From assembly GCF_001570745.1 (NCBI RefSeq), contig NZ_BCSG01000033.1, positions 1-32,735 on the forward strand: a stretch of DNA of 32,735 nucleotides, in the 5' to 3' direction. A model generated the notes under the pieces. The model did not search any database, was not told the DNA's origin, and saw only the letters and a program-made list of their open reading frames with translations. A program made the position numbers and the translations under genes. Shown here one piece after another: positions 7,934-15,667 of the stretch; within the stretch, counting starts at the first letter, position 1, and each line of letters begins with the position of its first letter. Source of the stretch: Alicyclobacillus mali NBRC 102425. GTDB lineage: Bacteria; Bacillota; Bacilli; Alicyclobacillales; Alicyclobacillaceae.

Positions 7934-7966
7934 AAGGCCCGCCGCCCCAGGCGAGGCGCGGGCCTT
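7934..7966 (-). terminator. terminator hairpin after bioY
   Basis: AAGGCCCGC (7934-7942) and GCGGGCCTT (7958-7966) form a 9-bp stem about 30 bases beyond the bioY stop on the minus strand. The sequence after it is only moderately T-rich (CGTCGTGCCTTC). Confidence 0.55.
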
Positions 7967-7993
7967 CCGACAGCGGCACAAGCTTCTCCCTCG

Positions 7994-8572
7994 TCAGGAC
8001 TCCGCCGCATACCGCTCGCCGCGGAGGATGCGCTCCGTCGGATACACGCGGCGCACTCGCGCCACAATGACGGCGGCCAGCACGCTCTTGACGAAGTCGC
8101 CGGGCAAAAACGGCCACACGCCGCCTGCCAGCGCGGAGCCCCACGGATGCAGCGACGGCACCACGTGCCGCAGCCACAGCACGCCCGGGATGTAACAGAC
8201 GAGATCGCCCAGCACGAACAGGATGGCGATGAGTTTGACGATCTCGCCGCGCGATCCGGGCCGCACCCGCGAGATGGCGAGGCCCGCGAAGAGCGCGCAG
8301 AACGGCCAGCCCCAGATGTAGCCGGCCGTCGGGCCGAGCATGAGGCTGGGACCGGCGTGACCGCCGATGAGCGGAAGGCCGATGAGATCCAGTACAATGA
8401 GGAGCACGAAGGTCAGCGCGCCGTACCACGGCCCGAGCAAGCCGGCGCACACCTGCACCACGAGCGTCTCGAGCGTGATGGGCACGGAGCCGACCGGAAT
8501 CTGAACCAGGCTCAGCACGGCGAAGATGGCGATGAAGAGCGCACAGAAGATGAGACCGCGAACTTTGGCCAT
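7994..8572 (-). CDS. bioY: biotin ECF transporter substrate-binding protein BioY
   Basis: A 192-residue S component of an energy-coupling-factor transporter, an integral membrane protein that binds biotin and docks on EcfT. Family hallmarks are the N-terminal helix followed by QIPVGSVPITLETLVVQ, the GGHAGPSLMLGPTAGYIWGWP loop and the C-terminal FLPGDFVKSVLAA segment. GGAGGAG lies upstream of the ATG at 8572. A BirA-type operator and a promoter lie just upstream and are shared with the divergent ATPase/EcfT genes. The identity is strong and the regulation fits biotin uptake. Confidence 0.95.
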   Translation of the reverse strand: MAKVRGLIFCALFIAIFAVLSLVQIPVGSVPITLETLVVQVCAGLLGPWYGALTFVLLIVLDLIGLPLIGGHAGPSLMLGPTAGYIWGWPFCALFAGLAISRVRPGSRGEIVKLIAILFVLGDLVCYIPGVLWLRHVVPSLHPWGSALAGGVWPFLPGDFVKSVLAAVIVARVRRVYPTERILRGERYAAES

Positions 8573-8605
8573 GAAACTTGATCACTCCTCCGAATCCATG
8601 TGATA

Positions 8606-8637
8606 TTGTTAACCTACGAGTGGATTATAGTTGACAA
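8606..8637. promoter_or_regulatory. BirA (biotin repressor) operator
   Basis: TTGTTAACC (8606-8614) and AGTTGACAA (8629-8637), separated by 14 bases, match the known BirA operator pattern TTGTTAACC-N14-GGTTAACAA: all 9 positions in the left half and 7 of 9 in the right half. It lies between divergent bioY and ecfA and overlaps the bioY -10 box and a TTGACA hexamer facing ecfA, so one site could repress both when biotin is plentiful. Confidence 0.85.
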
Positions 8638-8653
8638 TAGGAGCAAAAGACAA
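8624..8653 (-). promoter_or_regulatory. bioY promoter
   Basis: On the minus strand TTGTCT (8653-8648) is followed after 18 bases by a perfect TATAAT (8629-8624). The -10 box falls inside the BirA operator, which suits direct repression. Confidence 0.7.
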
Positions 8654-8661
8654 CCTCGAAT
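8631..8661 (+). promoter_or_regulatory. possible ecfA promoter
   Basis: A consensus -35 TTGACA (8631-8636) inside the right BirA half-site is followed, with a long 19-base spacer, by a weak -10 TCGAAT (8656-8661). The -35 is convincing and the -10 is not. Confidence 0.4.
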
Positions 8662-8679
8662 GCGAGCGGAGGGCGTCTC

Positions 8680-9627
8680 ATGTTGAATTCACCTTCGAAC
8701 GTGTCCACGCGGCCCAAAGACGCGGCCCAGATGCGACCTCCCGCGCTCGCGTGGCGGGGGCTGTCCGTCTCGCCCCCTGGGGCTTCGAAGCCGGTTTTGC
8801 GCGACGTGTCCGGTGAAATCGCCCGCGGGCGCATCGTGGCGTTCGTGGGCCCAAACGGCGCAGGTAAGACCACGTTTTTTCGAGCTCTGGTCGGATTGGC
8901 GCGGTTTCAGGGCGAGATCGACGTGCATGGTCGGCCCTGGCGCGAAGCGAGGTGGCGCGTGCAGATGGGCTTTCAGCCGCCCGCGGCGAGCTTTGTCGGG
9001 CAGACGGTCGAGGAGGAACTCGCGGTCGCCATCGCCGCGCGCGCCGCGCACCTGGGCCATCCGGCACCGGACCGGCGCGCGCTTCAAAGCGAGATTCACG
9101 AGTGGCTGCAAACCGTCGGACTCCGGGTGCAGCCGGATCGCCCAGTCGACGCGCTTTCGGGCGGTGAGATGGCGAAACTCGCAGTGGCAGGCGCACTCGC
9201 GTCCGGCGCCGACGTGCTCCTGATGGACGAGACGCAGGCGGAGCTCGATCCCGACGCCCGCTCCGCCATGCGCGCCGTGTTCCGGCGGCTCGCGCAAACC
9301 GGGCGAACCGTGCTCCTCGTCACGCACGACATGGACGACGTGCTCGCGGCGGACGCCATCGTGGTGGTGAAGGGCGGCGCCATGCGCGAGCCCATGTCGC
9401 CCCGCGCCTTCTTCTACGGACGCGACGGCCATGCCCCTTGCGACGATCTCGGCTTTGCGGCGCCCTACCTCGTTCAAGCCGCGCGCCGGATCCGGGAAGC
9501 GACCGGGGCGGACTTCGCGCCGCTCACAGAAGACGAGTTTGTGGAGGGATGGCGGCGTGCTGTTGCAGGTGAAATCGGCGACTCTCGCGCGCGGAAAGGT
9601 GCCGATTCTGTCGAACATCTCGTTTGA
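8680..9627 (+). CDS. ECF transporter ATP-binding protein
   Basis: A 315-residue ABC ATPase of an energy-coupling-factor transporter, probably one of the two nucleotide-binding subunits that power biotin uptake with BioY. Walker A GPNGAGKTT is at about 57-65. A Q-loop follows (MGFQPPAASFVGQTV), then the signature LSGGEMAKL near 160, Walker B VLLMDE with the catalytic Glu, and the switch His in VTHDMDD. GGAGGG lies 6 bases before the ATG. The last 71 bases overlap the next gene in another frame. The C-terminal ~80 residues extend past the core domain. It is divergent from bioY across a BirA operator. Confidence 0.9.
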   Translation: MLNSPSNVSTRPKDAAQMRPPALAWRGLSVSPPGASKPVLRDVSGEIARGRIVAFVGPNGAGKTTFFRALVGLARFQGEIDVHGRPWREARWRVQMGFQPPAASFVGQTVEEELAVAIAARAAHLGHPAPDRRALQSEIHEWLQTVGLRVQPDRPVDALSGGEMAKLAVAGALASGADVLLMDETQAELDPDARSAMRAVFRRLAQTGRTVLLVTHDMDDVLAADAIVVVKGGAMREPMSPRAFFYGRDGHAPCDDLGFAAPYLVQAARRIREATGADFAPLTEDEFVEGWRRAVAGEIGDSRARKGADSVEHLV

Positions 9628-11233
9628 AGCGTCGGCCGGCGAGTGGATTGTGCTCGTGGGGCGAAACGGCTCGGGCAAGTCGACGCTGCTCGACGCGCTG
9701 GCTGGCGTGTCGCAGCCCGTGGCGGGCGAGATCGGCTACCGCGCGCCTGCAGGAGCCACGGACGTGCGGCGAACGTACCTCCCGCAAGCGCCGGAGCGGC
9801 TGCTCATTGCCACTTCCGCCGCGGACGAGTTCGCGGCAAGCCTGCGGATGCCAAGCGCCGACCTCCGGCGCGGGTGGGGCGAATGGGTGGTGCCGCAGCT
9901 CGCCCCCTTCGGCCTCGGCCATCTGCAGCCGGACGATCTTCCGTCCCGCATGTCGACCGGCATGCAGCGCAAATTTGTCTACGCCATGGCGCTCGCGCGG
10001 CCTGGCGAGGTGCTCCTTTGCGACGAACCGACGAGCGGGCTCGACGCACCGTCGCGGGCCGAACTGCTCGCCGAGATCGCGCGATTTGTGCAACAAGGCG
10101 GCCTTGCCATCACGGCCCTGCACGATCTCGACGAGGCGCTGTTTTCTGCCACCCGCGTACTGGCGCTCGCCCACGGCCGCCTCGTCTTCGACGGGACGCC
10201 GCAGGCATTCGCGGAATCCGCGGCGTCCTTGGAGCGGGACGGCGTCCCCCTTCCGCCGTCGGTGCGGCTCGCGCTGGCCATCGCGTCCGCGGGCGGGCCA
10301 AAGCCTGGCCTCTGTCGCCCGGAAGATCTCGCCGCCCGCCTCCTGGCGTCACCCGCTGTGCAGGATGGAGCGAGGTGCTCCGAAGAGGCGTTGGGCCAGG
10401 AAGCCGGGCCCGTGCCGGCGGCTGCGGCCGCCTCGAGCGAGTTGGCGTCCGCCGCCATGGAAATGCCGCCACCGGAGGCCGGCGCTGAGAGCCGTGTGGG
10501 CGCCTTTCACCCAGCCCTTCGCTGGCTGTCGCTGACCGCGATCACCATCGCCATTGCGCTCGTGCACCGGCCGGCAGGCGATCTCGTCGCCGTGCTGGCC
10601 ACCCTTGCGCTGCTCGCCGCCCTGCGCGCGCCGCTGCGCACGAGCCTGCGCCTGACGTGGACCTGGGTGAGCTTTGCCGCCCTAGCGTGCGCCGTAAGCG
10701 GCCTGCAGCTGGGACCGCCCTTCCATACGCGCTGGGCCTTTCATGCCGCCACGGCGAAGCACACGTTGCTTGAAGTGGTGCCGTATTGGTGCTTCTTGCA
10801 GATTGGCCAGCTGGCGCTCGCGCGATTTTCGTCGCTCCAGTTTGCGGCGCTCGTCGAAGCCACTCTTGCCCGCATCGTGCCACGCCGGCAGCGGCTCGTG
10901 GCCAGTTGGTTCGGCGCGCTTGTGACCCGGTTCATCCCCGCGGTCGAAGTCATTTACCGGGAACAGTGGTATGCCTACCGGGTCCGCCTGCAAAACGCCG
11001 GCCGTCTCCTTAGCACCTCGCGGGTGCTCGTGGACGTGGCAAACGTCATTGCGCCGTTTGTCATCCGCATGCTCCGCTTCGGTGAAGCGACGGCGGATGC
11101 CATGGAGGCGCGCCGGCTGTTTGAAGTTCCGCCTCCATCCGCCCTGCTGCCCGGGTGGCGGGTGCGCGGACGAGACCTCGCCGTGATGGCGATGGCGCTC
11201 GTCAGCATCGCGCTCCTTGTCTGGACACACTGA
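9557..11233 (+). CDS. ECF transporter ATPase fused to transmembrane component EcfT
   Basis: A 558-residue fusion of two ECF subunits. Residues 1-250 are an ABC ATPase: Walker A GRNGSGKST (35-43), Q-loop LPQAPE, a degenerate signature MSTGMQ (132-137) instead of LSGGQ, Walker B VLLCDEPTSGLD (152-163) and the switch His in ALHD. A Pro/Ala/Glu-rich linker covers about 265-315. Residues 320-558 are an EcfT protein with several membrane helices and the coupling-helix region ending AMEARRLFEV (515-524). GTG at 9557 has GGAGGG 8 bases upstream, inside the preceding gene. Together with BioY and the first ATPase it would make a complete S-A-A-T transporter. Confidence 0.9.
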   Translation: MLLQVKSATLARGKVPILSNISFEASAGEWIVLVGRNGSGKSTLLDALAGVSQPVAGEIGYRAPAGATDVRRTYLPQAPERLLIATSAADEFAASLRMPSADLRRGWGEWVVPQLAPFGLGHLQPDDLPSRMSTGMQRKFVYAMALARPGEVLLCDEPTSGLDAPSRAELLAEIARFVQQGGLAITALHDLDEALFSATRVLALAHGRLVFDGTPQAFAESAASLERDGVPLPPSVRLALAIASAGGPKPGLCRPEDLAARLLASPAVQDGARCSEEALGQEAGPVPAAAAASSELASAAMEMPPPEAGAESRVGAFHPALRWLSLTAITIAIALVHRPAGDLVAVLATLALLAALRAPLRTSLRLTWTWVSFAALACAVSGLQLGPPFHTRWAFHAATAKHTLLEVVPYWCFLQIGQLALARFSSLQFAALVEATLARIVPRRQRLVASWFGALVTRFIPAVEVIYREQWYAYRVRLQNAGRLLSTSRVLVDVANVIAPFVIRMLRFGEATADAMEARRLFEVPPPSALLPGWRVRGRDLAVMAMALVSIALLVWTH

Positions 11234-11266
11234 AGCCCGGCGAATCGCATCGCCGGGCTTCCTCTT
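11232..11266. terminator. bidirectional terminator after the ECF operon
   Basis: A perfect 12-bp stem (GAAGCCCGGCGA, 11232-11243, with 11250-11261) and a 6-base loop starts within the stop codon of the ATPase-EcfT gene and is followed by CTCTT. It also faces the convergent repeat-protein gene. Confidence 0.75.
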
Positions 11267-11293
11267 AGGCGTCTGGAGTTGCGCTTGCGGTCC

Positions 11294-12934
11294 TCACATC
11301 GAGGTCATGATGTTGAGCGTCGAGCCGCCCCACGTGTACTTCAGGCCGAGATCGTTCAGGATCTTGGCGACATCCGACATCGCCATGAACGTGGTGGGCA
11401 TGTGGGAGTATGGATCCACGAGGACTGTGCCGTTCGCCATGCCGACCGCATGGCCGTTGATGTCGAGCGTGATGTACCCACCGCTGAACTTCGAATTCCA
11501 GTTGTACGATCCGCTCGTCTGGATCATCCACTCGTGCCCGTTCCAGCTGTTGTGGATGTTCAGCTTGTCGAGCACCTGCATCACGTACCAGATGGGTACG
11601 TACTGCTCGCTCTGGTTCGTGGCCGGGTTCACGCCCCAGACGCCAAGCGGCATCTTCCACGCCTGGCCGTTCACCTCCAGCGAGATGCCGGTCCAGGTCC
11701 ACGTGTCACTTGCGCTCTCGAACTTGACCGGGTACTGCTGGACAATGCCGGCTGCCAGCGAGTCGCCGGTCATGAACATGTGATTGTAGGACATGGCGAA
11801 CTCGCTCGCGGAATCCGCATAGTCCTTGTTCACGTAGTCGTTGAAGGTCGCAAGCAACTCATCGATGTGCGTCTCGAGGCCGTCCTCCACCGCCTGGACG
11901 TTGAGATTCGGGTTCTCGCTGCCCAAGAACTCCGCAAAATGGACCTTGTAGTCCTCAAGGGCATTGAGCGCCTGCTGGCGACCGCTCGCGTCGTTTTTGG
12001 CCGTCGCGACAACGTAGTTCACGAAGTCATTGATGTGATCCGCCCAGAACTGCTTATATTCCGCTCCTGCCTGCGCGCCGTACACCGAGCCATACGCGCT
12101 CGACAGCTGATCCGTGTTTTGGCCGAGGACGTTGGCCAGGGCTTGGAAATCTCCCGCACCGCTGTATCCAGCCTCCATGGCGAGGTTGGCGAGATCGGCG
12201 TGCAGGGCCAGAAGCTGATCCAGGGTCACGCGCAGATTCGCCGCAGCGGTATCCGGAGAGGCTGTCCCGAACTTCTGCGGGAACTGCTTCACGATGGCGC
12301 CTGCGAGCGCGTCACCCACCATGAACATGTGGTTGTACGCCTGCACGAGCTCCTGAGCCATGTCGTTGTAGTCCTTGTTCACATAGTCGGTGAACGCGGT
12401 CAAGAGCTCCTGGACGTGCTGGCGAAGGCCGTCCTGCACCGCCTGCTCGTTCAAGTACGGGTTGGCAGACGCCAGAAACTTGGCGAAGTTCACCTCGTAC
12501 TGCTGTAGAGCGTTGAGTGCGGCTTGCTGACCAGCCGGATCGTTCTTGACCGTGGCCACGACGTAGTTGACGAAATCCTGAATGTGCGCGCTCCACATCG
12601 ACTTGAATTCCTGGCCGGCCTGCGATCCATAAACGGACGCGATGGCGTTCGACAGGGCATCGGTGTTCTGGCTCAAGAGCGACACCCAATTGTTGTAATC
12701 CGGCGCATTGTCGTAGCCGGCCTCCATCGCCTCAATGGCCAGCACGGCGTGCTGCGCGAGCAGGTTGTCGAGATTGACCCGCAGGTTGATGGCTGCGTTG
12801 GCCGTTACCGGCGACGGCTTCACCGGCCACATGTTGGACGTTGTCCCCGCCATCGCTACGCTCGACATGCTCCCCAGCGCGATCATGGAAGCGGCAGAAG
12901 CTCCGAGCCACTTAGCCTTGTTTCTCATCTTCAT
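11294..12934 (-). CDS. secreted duplicated helical-repeat protein with copper-amine-oxidase-N-like tail
   Basis: A 546-residue exported protein. The signal peptide covers residues 1-29 (basic MKMRNKAKW, hydrophobic core, AMA cleavage). Two tandem repeats at about 50-222 and 233-405 share blocks such as AMEAGY, FVNYVVAT, YVNKDY and YNHMFM. They appear all-helical and lack cysteine. The C-terminal region (about 410-546) has two segments with the VPIWYVMQVLDKL and MAMSDVAKILNDLG patterns of copper-amine-oxidase N-terminal-like domains, which are usually wall-associated modules and not enzymes. The ATG overlaps the stop of the DoxX-like gene (ATGA) and has GGAGGG upstream. The function is unknown; a surface binding or sensing role is possible. 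Confidence 0.85.
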   Translation of the reverse strand: MKMRNKAKWLGASAASMIALGSMSSVAMAGTTSNMWPVKPSPVTANAAINLRVNLDNLLAQHAVLAIEAMEAGYDNAPDYNNWVSLLSQNTDALSNAIASVYGSQAGQEFKSMWSAHIQDFVNYVVATVKNDPAGQQAALNALQQYEVNFAKFLASANPYLNEQAVQDGLRQHVQELLTAFTDYVNKDYNDMAQELVQAYNHMFMVGDALAGAIVKQFPQKFGTASPDTAAANLRVTLDQLLALHADLANLAMEAGYSGAGDFQALANVLGQNTDQLSSAYGSVYGAQAGAEYKQFWADHINDFVNYVVATAKNDASGRQQALNALEDYKVHFAEFLGSENPNLNVQAVEDGLETHIDELLATFNDYVNKDYADSASEFAMSYNHMFMTGDSLAAGIVQQYPVKFESASDTWTWTGISLEVNGQAWKMPLGVWGVNPATNQSEQYVPIWYVMQVLDKLNIHNSWNGHEWMIQTSGSYNWNSKFSGGYITLDINGHAVGMANGTVLVDPYSHMPTTFMAMSDVAKILNDLGLKYTWGGSTLNIMTSM

Positions 12935-13485
12935 TTCGACATCCCTCCATGGGTTCTGTGAAATCTTTCACTCGTGTCTACGGATGAAAGAGAAGGTTGG
13001 ATCACTTCTTCATTCGATTTTTCTCGAAGAAGCGCTATCATGGTTCCGATTTGAATCCAGAAGAGAACAAAATCAACGGGAATACCCTCATTGTAGGGGT
13101 CCGACGGATTGAGGAAGTAGCTGCCGCCCTGAAAGAAGAAGAAGTTCATCACCATGAAACTGGCGACGGCGAGCGTGACAACCGCGATGGCCTTTTGAAC
13201 CGGCGACAGCGGGCGAAACCAAGCGATGGCGCCAAGCGCGAGCAGGAGCACGCCACTCGCACACTCGCCAGCCATCACGAGCCACGCGAACAGTTGCGCG
13301 TGAGGGACGAACACGTGAGACAAGAGCGACGCGTAGAACCCATACGGCAGGCCGTGCTCCGCGGCCGCGAGTTGACCGGCCAGCCCCTGCGCGAAGTTGT
13401 GAGCGAGCACCTTGTCGAGTCCAGAGATGAGCCATTCATATCCGACGAGCAGCAGCACAAACGCTTGGTACCGGTGGGAGCGCAT
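12931..13485 (-). CDS. DoxX/DoxD-like membrane protein
   Basis: A 184-residue membrane protein with about four helices, resembling the DoxX family and DoxD, the small subunit of thiosulfate:quinone oxidoreductase. Visible features are the helix-1 motif YEWLISGLDKVL, a long segment between helices 1 and 2, a helix-2 motif GECASGVLLL, and FFFFQGGSYFLNPSDPYN before the last helix. The hydrophilic C-terminus (about 150-184) is longer than needed for the membrane core and ends within the next gene. AAGGAGGG lies before the ATG at 13485. The coupled gene is a secreted repeat protein, so a quinone-linked envelope function is possible. No large Dox subunit is present. Confidence 0.75.
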   Translation of the reverse strand: MRSHRYQAFVLLLVGYEWLISGLDKVLAHNFAQGLAGQLAAAEHGLPYGFYASLLSHVFVPHAQLFAWLVMAGECASGVLLLALGAIAWFRPLSPVQKAIAVVTLAVASFMVMNFFFFQGGSYFLNPSDPYNEGIPVDFVLFWIQIGTMIALLREKSNEEVIQPSLSSVDTSERFHRTHGGMSK

Positions 13486-13560
13486 CAGCCGCCCTCCTTT
13501 CTGTGACACTCGCCTAGGGATACGAAGGGGGGCGGCTCATGGATCACACGACCGACGAAA

Positions 13561-13588
13561 TGGGCGGCGCATAGAGAAGCGCCGCCCA
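13561..13588. terminator. hairpin between the amidase remnant and the DoxX-like gene
   Basis: A perfect 10-bp stem (TGGGCGGCGC / GCGCCGCCCA) with an 8-base loop lies downstream of the amidase remnant on the minus strand. No strong U-tract follows. The rest of 13486-13639 shows only the DoxX-like gene's SD. Confidence 0.5.
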
Positions 13589-13639
13589 GACCTTGGACGG
13601 CGCTCTCGAGGTGTTTTGGAGGGGGCACACGAGGGCTAT

Positions 13640-14735
13640 CTACACATCCTGCGATGGAGGGCGGCGCTCTTCGCGAACGAGCGGGTTCTGCTTCACGTCC
13701 AGCCACAGGCTCGTCTGCTCCAACAAGGCCGCGAGTTGGAGAAGCAAATCTTCTCGACCGCGCGCCGCCACGACCTGCACGCCGAGCGGAACGCCCGTCG
13801 AAGACCTGTACAGTGGCAGCGACATCGCTGGCTGACCGGTCAAGTTGGCGAGTTGGGTGAACGGCGTTCGCATGAGGCTTGTCTCCACGAGCTTATCCAC
13901 GAGGCCCGCCCGCGCGAGAAGCCGTGCAATCCCCCAACGGTGCGACCAGCGGGCGATCTTCTCTTCGCTCCATCGAAGCGACAGCTCGCCGATGCGCGCG
14001 GGTGGCATGGCCGTCGTCGGCGTAAGATAGACGTCGTACGTTTCATGGAACGTTTCCATCTGCGCAGCCGCCTCGTCCCACGCTCGCAGACGCGCGACAA
14101 AGTCGGCGACGGAGACGAATTGCCCCATCGCTCCGAGGAGCCAGGTGGCGGGTTCCACGTCACGCGGCCGGGGTTTACGCCCCAAGATGCTGCGGAGAGA
14201 TTGGAGCTGAGCCCCCACCTCGCCGAAATACATCCAGATGTAGCTCTGGGCCAGCTGCCGGCCGTCGACCGGCGCTGTTCGCTCTTCGACCTCATGGCCG
14301 AGCGACTCAAGGAACCTCGCCACGCGTGGGCCCGTAGTGCCTTGGCTCCGTGACGGCCATGAGCGCAAATTCCGGCACATTGGTGATACCTAGGAAGATG
14401 GCTCCGGCGCGTTTGAGCTGCCGAACAAAGTGGGAGTCTTCGCTGGCGATGTGCGACGCGTACGACTTGGAACCAAACGTCATCGGCTCGCCTTGGATCT
14501 CCTGGTGCACGTCCTTCGCGAGCACCGGCACGCCAGCCAGCGGCGCGTCGAGGGGCACGTTCTCGGCCTCGGCGAGCGCCTTCTCATAGCGCTTGTGAAT
14601 GACGGCGTTCAGCTTTGGGTTCAGCGCTTCAATGCGCTCGATGGCCGCCTGAACGAGCTCCCGCGGGTGAACCTGTCTCGTCCGCACCAGCTCCGCGAGG
14701 CCGAGCGCATCGTGATCCGTCAAGAGGCTCGACAC
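13640..14735 (-). pseudogene. amidase pseudogene with an internal deletion and frameshift
   Basis: The remains of an amidase-signature-family gene. The N-terminal part (14735-14307) holds the catalytic-lysine segment GVPVLAKD (Lys74) and reads up to PRHYGPTR, then meets a TGA. The C-terminal part continues in another frame from about 14330 (RVARFLESLGHEVEE) to 13640 and keeps the family's LTGQPAMSLPL and GVPLGVQVV segments. The expected middle, with the GGSSGG nucleophile region and cis-serine, is absent: roughly 110-130 residues by comparison with family members I know. The product cannot be an active amidase. The GTG at 14735 is the likely original start, with a weak SD. Confidence 0.85.
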
Positions 14736-14833
14736 CCCAATCGCCCCACTTCCTCTGGACCGCTTCAGGGTGATGCGTTCGATGCGCCCGCAACAAACTC
14801 CTGCCTCGACGCTTGCCTCTCACCGGCTTGCCA

Positions 14834-15667
14834 TCAGGTGGAGAGCTGTGCCTTGAACACCATCGTGCCAAGCGGCCGCACGTCAATCGCCTTTGGCTCC
14901 AGCGTCACCGCCACGACATTCACCGGTTCGTTCGGCATCAGCGAGGCAAACACGGCGTTCCCCTGCGCGTCCGGAACAAACACGCCGGCGGACTGCGGCG
15001 GCTGACCGTTGTGAATCACCCAAACCTGATAGACCTGCGATCCGACCGGTCGCTTCAAACCGTGAAAGCGGATGAGCATCTCTTTACCCTGAGGTGAAGC
15101 AATGACCCACATCTGCGCGCTGCCCATCCCTGCCGTCGGCGCGAGTTGAACCTGGGTCTTCACCTCGCCAATCGTCTGGTACGGAGCGACGCGATGTAGC
15201 GACCACCCGAGCCCTGCCGCGACAAGCACCAGCGCGGCCCAAGGCGCCATCCACCACGTCCGAATCCGGCGCCGCTCGCGGCGCGACGACCAAGCTTCAA
15301 CCGTCGATTTTGAGTCCGAAGCCGGTTCGAACGCAGAGGGGGATTCCACGGCAGGCCGGTCGTCGGTCGCGCGGTCACGCGGCGCTGCGCCCTCTTTCGA
15401 AGCCCGTGGCGATGCAGATGCGCCGTTCGCGCCGCTTTCCGCGTCCATCTCCTCAAAGACGGCTGCCAGGACGCGCTGACGCAACTCGGGCGGCGGCGAC
15501 ACCTCGTCGAAGTCGTACAGCATGGCGTCGGCGATGGGCTTCATCTCGGCCAGTTCGGCCTGGCAGTCGGGGCAAGCGGCCAGATGTTCCTCGAACGAGC
15601 GCCGTTCAGCTTCGTCGAGCCCTCCGAGGACGTAGAGCGCACACAGTTCGCACACCTTGTCAGCCAC
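14834..15667 (-). CDS. anti-sigma factor, RskA-like, with zinc-finger N-terminus
   Basis: A 277-residue membrane anti-sigma factor. The cytoplasmic N-terminus has a zinc-binding anti-sigma motif, His28-x3-Cys32-x2-Cys35, with extra cysteines at 6 and 9. A long low-complexity Ser/Ala/Glu region follows (about 75-130), then one membrane helix (about 140-160, after a basic RRERRRIRTWW). The extracytoplasmic domain resembles RskA (QMWVIASPQGKEMLIRFHGL ... YQVWVIHNGQPPQSAGVF). The GTG start follows GGAGGTGGAGG and overlaps the end of the sigma gene by 8 bases. It should hold the adjacent ECF sigma factor inactive until a membrane or envelope signal releases it. Confidence 0.9.
   Translation of the reverse strand: MADKVCELCALYVLGGLDEAERRSFEEHLAACPDCQAELAEMKPIADAMLYDFDEVSPPPELRQRVLAAVFEEMDAESGANGASASPRASKEGAAPRDRATDDRPAVESPSAFEPASDSKSTVEAWSSRRERRRIRTWWMAPWAALVLVAAGLGWSLHRVAPYQTIGEVKTQVQLAPTAGMGSAQMWVIASPQGKEMLIRFHGLKRPVGSQVYQVWVIHNGQPPQSAGVFVPDAQGNAVFASLMPNEPVNVVAVTLEPKAIDVRPLGTMVFKAQLST

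Noticed and set aside
8689-9678. A 329-codon minus-strand frame opposite the ECF ATPase
   Set aside because: The + strand has Walker A, signature and Walker B motifs; the minus frame is a shadow.
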